Origin: Coffea arabica
Lineage: Eukaryota; Streptophyta; Magnoliopsida; Gentianales; Rubiaceae
Assembly (NCBI RefSeq): GCF_036785885.1
Contig: NC_092323.1
Location: 11,540,501 to 11,604,500, forward strand
Reading direction: 5' to 3'
DNA: 64,000 nucleotides
The position numbers and the translations under genes were made by a program. Of the stretch, positions 60,906-64,000 are shown one piece after another. The notes beneath the pieces are model-generated. The model did not search any database. It had not been told where the DNA came from and saw only the letters and a list, made by a program, of their open reading frames with translations. Every line of letters begins with the position of its first letter. Position 1 is the stretch's first letter.

Positions 60906-63858
60906 TCAATTCATTTCCATCTTAATCTGAGGGGCCTGAGCAAAATTATACTCCACCACCTTTTTTGGAACGTCCGTTGGTACTATACAGCCACCATTGT
61001 AACCATCTATAAGCAACTTACCTATTTTTGACCTCCACTCCGAGGTGTCCTCACTTTTCCTGTCATGAACAACTCTGTCACAGTAGTTTAGCATGGATCC
61101 AAGTCCAGAATTTGGTATCCAACCATATTCCATCAAGACCCTTGCTTCACCTTCAGTCAGGTCCTCTCCAACCTATTAAGTTGAAAACCAAGATCAGTGA
61201 GCAGATACATTGCTGAATCAAAGATATTACGAAAACATCAGGTCTTTCCAACTATAGCTAAATGCCAGAGTAAAGAAGGCAATGTTATTATGGAGAAGAC
61301 AAATGCTTGTAAATTCAACCTAACAGGGTAGACTAAAAGATTGTTTGATCTTCTCAGCAAACAAGTTAGTACAAAGAGCATATACTTGCCATATTTGTTT
61401 GAGAGCATATAATATTAATCATTAGCTTGCATGAAAAATCAAACATCAGCAACTCAAACTTGACAGGTAATTGTTATTATGAAGGCAAACAGAGAGACAA
61501 TAAGAAAGCACAAATATTCAGAGAAAATAATCACTGAACAAATACAACTAAAGCTCATTCAGATTTCTATTTACTTTCAAAATCTTCAATTTAGAACAAT
61601 CTAGCATTACTGTTTTGAAACATCTGGATGATTGCACCAATCAATTAAAGGCTATATTGCCAATATCTCAAGTTTTCCATCATCTGAAGCTGTGCTCAAA
61701 TAGGATATATGATGGGGGTAAGCTTGATCTGAATACTAGTAATAATTTGGAAAATAAAAAAGAATAACAACTAACAAGAAATAGTGACACAGTCCAATCT
61801 GTGTTTCTATAGGAACTTGTGTTAAACCCGTGGGCTTACGAATATTTTCAAGCAGATACGGACCAACCAGTTCAACTAATATCAACAATTGTGCTGCTTT
61901 TACACCTCATAATAATGCATCAAAACTGACGAAAACAAATTGTCTCAATAAAACATAATTAGTCAGTCAGGCAATGCAATTTTTTTCCTTTCTGTTTCTC
62001 CCTCCTTTAAGGCACAGGTGATTGACAAGGACCAATAAACTCCACCAGAGTTTAAAGACTTCTGACATGCACACTAATTACAGACATATCAAAAGAGTAA
62101 ATAATATAATTCAATCACTTAGAAGTTATGCAAGAATGTTTACCACTAATGCTCTGTTCTCGATCAGTGCAACCCTGCTACAGCTAGTTAGCTTCATAGC
62201 AGTCACCAATCGCTTGATCTGCCAATCTATAGGTAAGGAATCCATCAACTCAAAGAAGTATGTTGCGTAACCATACTCAGGGCGTTCAAGCACTATCCTG
62301 TATGTTATGTAGAAGATCTCAATTACTTCATAGAAGCCCACTAAAATAACACGAGAAAGCCCTAAAACAGAGGCACTATCCTGTATGATTACCTCTATCC
62401 TGTATGTTATTCAACAAACAACATACCTATTGTGTCTCTCAAATACAAATATGAATGCTTGAAGGTCTCGGCACCACCCCCATTCAACAGGCCACTTTCT
62501 GAATTGTAAATATCGTGCCTAAAGGAAAAAGTATAACGAGAAAAAAAGGTTCATCTGTTAGTGGGAACAATGCATTTTACTCAGATTGGGATGGATGTGA
62601 ATTGAAATGAGTAGCAAGTATAATGATAAAAAGACTTGAGATACAAAATAAAAGGAAACACTATACCTGCTCCACAAGTGAAAAGAGACAAGCCAAACAA
62701 TAGGTAGCTTTGTCACCCTTGGCACACCGCAATGGAGCAAGCTTTAACAATGAACTCCGTTGAGAAAATAGCTATCCCACATTGTTTTTATTGGAAAAAT
62801 GGAAACGAAGGGAAGAAAATTCACATATCAGAGATTAAAATTGGTGAATGTGCCAAAGTATCGCATGAAATTAATTGAAAAATTAACCAGGCAACTGTTG
62901 AAAAATCCTGATCTGCAGACATCCTCAATTGCAGCATTATTTCATATCATCATAACCACAGGAGGTGTGACAATGACAGCTGAAGGGCTAACAGCCCAAA
63001 AGTACGAAAATATGAGATGAAGTCGACATCTAACTGTAACAATTAAGCTGCTACAGATAATACCGTAATGTCATGTCTAGACACAAGCCATAAAGGTACC
63101 ACATAGTGGAAAGAGGAAATAGTTAAGCTACAGATTGATCCCACCCAATAAACAAGAAAACATCCCAAAAAAAAATTCTTCCCAACAGAAAATTTTATTT
63201 TAGAAAATCAGGATATCTTTATTTCATCCATCCTGTAAAGATATCTTTATTTTAGGGGGGAGGGCGGAACAAATCTTCAAATTAGACCCAGAATCTTCAC
63301 TCTTCAGTAATCCACCATATGTTTCCAGCTCCCATTTCTTTACGGAGCTAGAACACGTGAATTCTATATTGTCCTTAAGGGCAGGCTACTGAACAACATA
63401 AACAGGTAACATGTACAACTGTGGTGGAGACGACAAATTTTAGACACAAAATAATTTTAACACCTAGATGTCAGTTTCAAGGCATGAGAAACAATTAAAA
63501 ATACACCAGCATAGAGTAGTTGAGGCTAACTAGTGATGTTGGAGACAGTTGGGGATGGGAGTACTTCATTAGTTCTTTTGATGAAAAGGGTACCATGTTT
63601 CTCTGTTACTAGTCCTAAAGACCTGCACTCCACAAATTATCCTAATAACCCCAACTCTTATAACTCAGCAGGGTAAGATAGCACCTAGGCATGATGATCA
63701 CCTAGTATGGCAGGACATGTATTATGACTGCCCACAGTGAGCACCAACTCCAAAAAAAAAAGGGCCTGACAACTAACTCATCCTTGAGTCAGACGATATA
63801 CGTATTACCTGGGCATTTAGCATAAAATTGACTAACAAGACATCTTCTTGAATTGATG
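60906..63858 (-). CDS. Conserved-looking plant protein of unknown family, 5' part missing
   Basis: Five minus-strand exons are consistent in phase and all GT..AG: 63809-63858, 62667-62741, 62427-62518, 62144-62297 and 60906-61172 (211 residues plus stop). The protein continues beyond the right edge, or begins in an exon I could not recognise. The chain is rich in Trp, Cys and Tyr, for example KWPVEWGWCRDLQAFIFVFE and RPEYGYATYFFELMDSLPID, then LMEYGWIPNSGLGSMLNYCD near the C-terminus. It ends in KMEMN. There is no obvious membrane helix or signal in the visible part. The splice phases, even amino-acid use and absence of stops over five exons make it a real gene, probably a soluble helical protein. 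I do not recognise the family and assign no function. The 1.07-kb intron between the first two exons could hide another small exon. Confidence 0.8.
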
Positions 63859-64000
63859 CTGGGTGGAAAATAAGTAAAACAAATTCACTTTGTTAAAGGC
63901 AATTGCGAAAGGCATATAATGCATATCCACCAAGCTATTTAGTTGGTGATAATACCTATCAACAGTAATAAATTTCATCCAAGGGCAAAGGACAAAAGAA

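Noticed and set aside
1-64000. CRISPR arrays, tRNA/rRNA genes, organelle DNA insertions, biosynthetic or resistance gene clusters
   Set aside because: I looked for these and saw no supporting sequence. The tRNA-like B-boxes all sit in SINE-like repeats that cannot fold as tRNAs.

Overview
The window is nuclear DNA of a flowering plant, most likely a eudicot. Gene density is low (seven recognisable protein genes in 64 kb), introns are AT-rich with GT..AG borders, and all identifiable proteins belong to plant families (plasmodesmata-located DUF26 protein, peroxisomal small HSP ending in SKL, plant BAP31-like protein, LRR receptor-like kinase, ARL8, R2R3-MYB). Large AT-rich intergenic tracts are filled with short non-autonomous transposons and SINE-like elements. 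Their style suggests an asterid (Rubiaceae-like), but that is only an impression. I see no bacterial, viral or organellar segment, no tRNA or rRNA gene and no CRISPR.

Layout. At 2.4-3.6 kb (+) lies a three-exon gene for a plasmodesmata-located protein. At 8.15-8.7 kb (+) is a two-exon 15.7-kDa-class peroxisomal heat shock protein with a heat-shock element upstream and what appears to be a GC-AG intron. At 10.5-10.9 kb (+) is an intronless BAP31-like ER protein. At 15.3 kb (+) is a possible 90-residue orphan protein. At 22.4-25.3 kb (+) is a two-exon LRR receptor-like kinase of the RKL1/RLK902 type lacking the catalytic aspartate. At 31.3-34.3 kb (-) is a six-exon ARL8 small GTPase. At 42.9-44.6 kb (+) is a three-exon R2R3-MYB of the MYB20/MYB43 type. 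At 60.9-63.9 kb (-) are the last five exons of a conserved-looking protein I cannot name, which runs off the right edge. These genes are functionally unrelated neighbours, not a cluster.

The rest is mostly repeat-derived. Elements with resolved ends include a complete solo LTR (52389-53834, 5-bp target duplication), a 1.2-kb Mutator-like element with a perfect 9-bp duplication (27701-28904), two inverted copies of a hAT-like element with GC-rich ends (12923-13716 and 29749-30468), a Stowaway-type MITE (9267-9596) next to a 408-bp element with near-identical ~48-bp inverted ends, a recurrent 130-250-bp MITE family in six places, and at least six tRNA-like SINE fragments. Upstream of ARL8 there is an old, degraded direct duplication (34.8-35.3 kb versus 36.0-37.0 kb) with further local duplications inside it.

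I did not find a convincing new biological system. The most useful leads are the unnamed conserved gene at the right edge, the non-canonical splice site in the heat shock gene, the orphan ORF at 15.3 kb and the well-bounded transposon insertions. All exon borders were read by eye from splice signals, reading phase and family resemblance, without transcripts or database searches.
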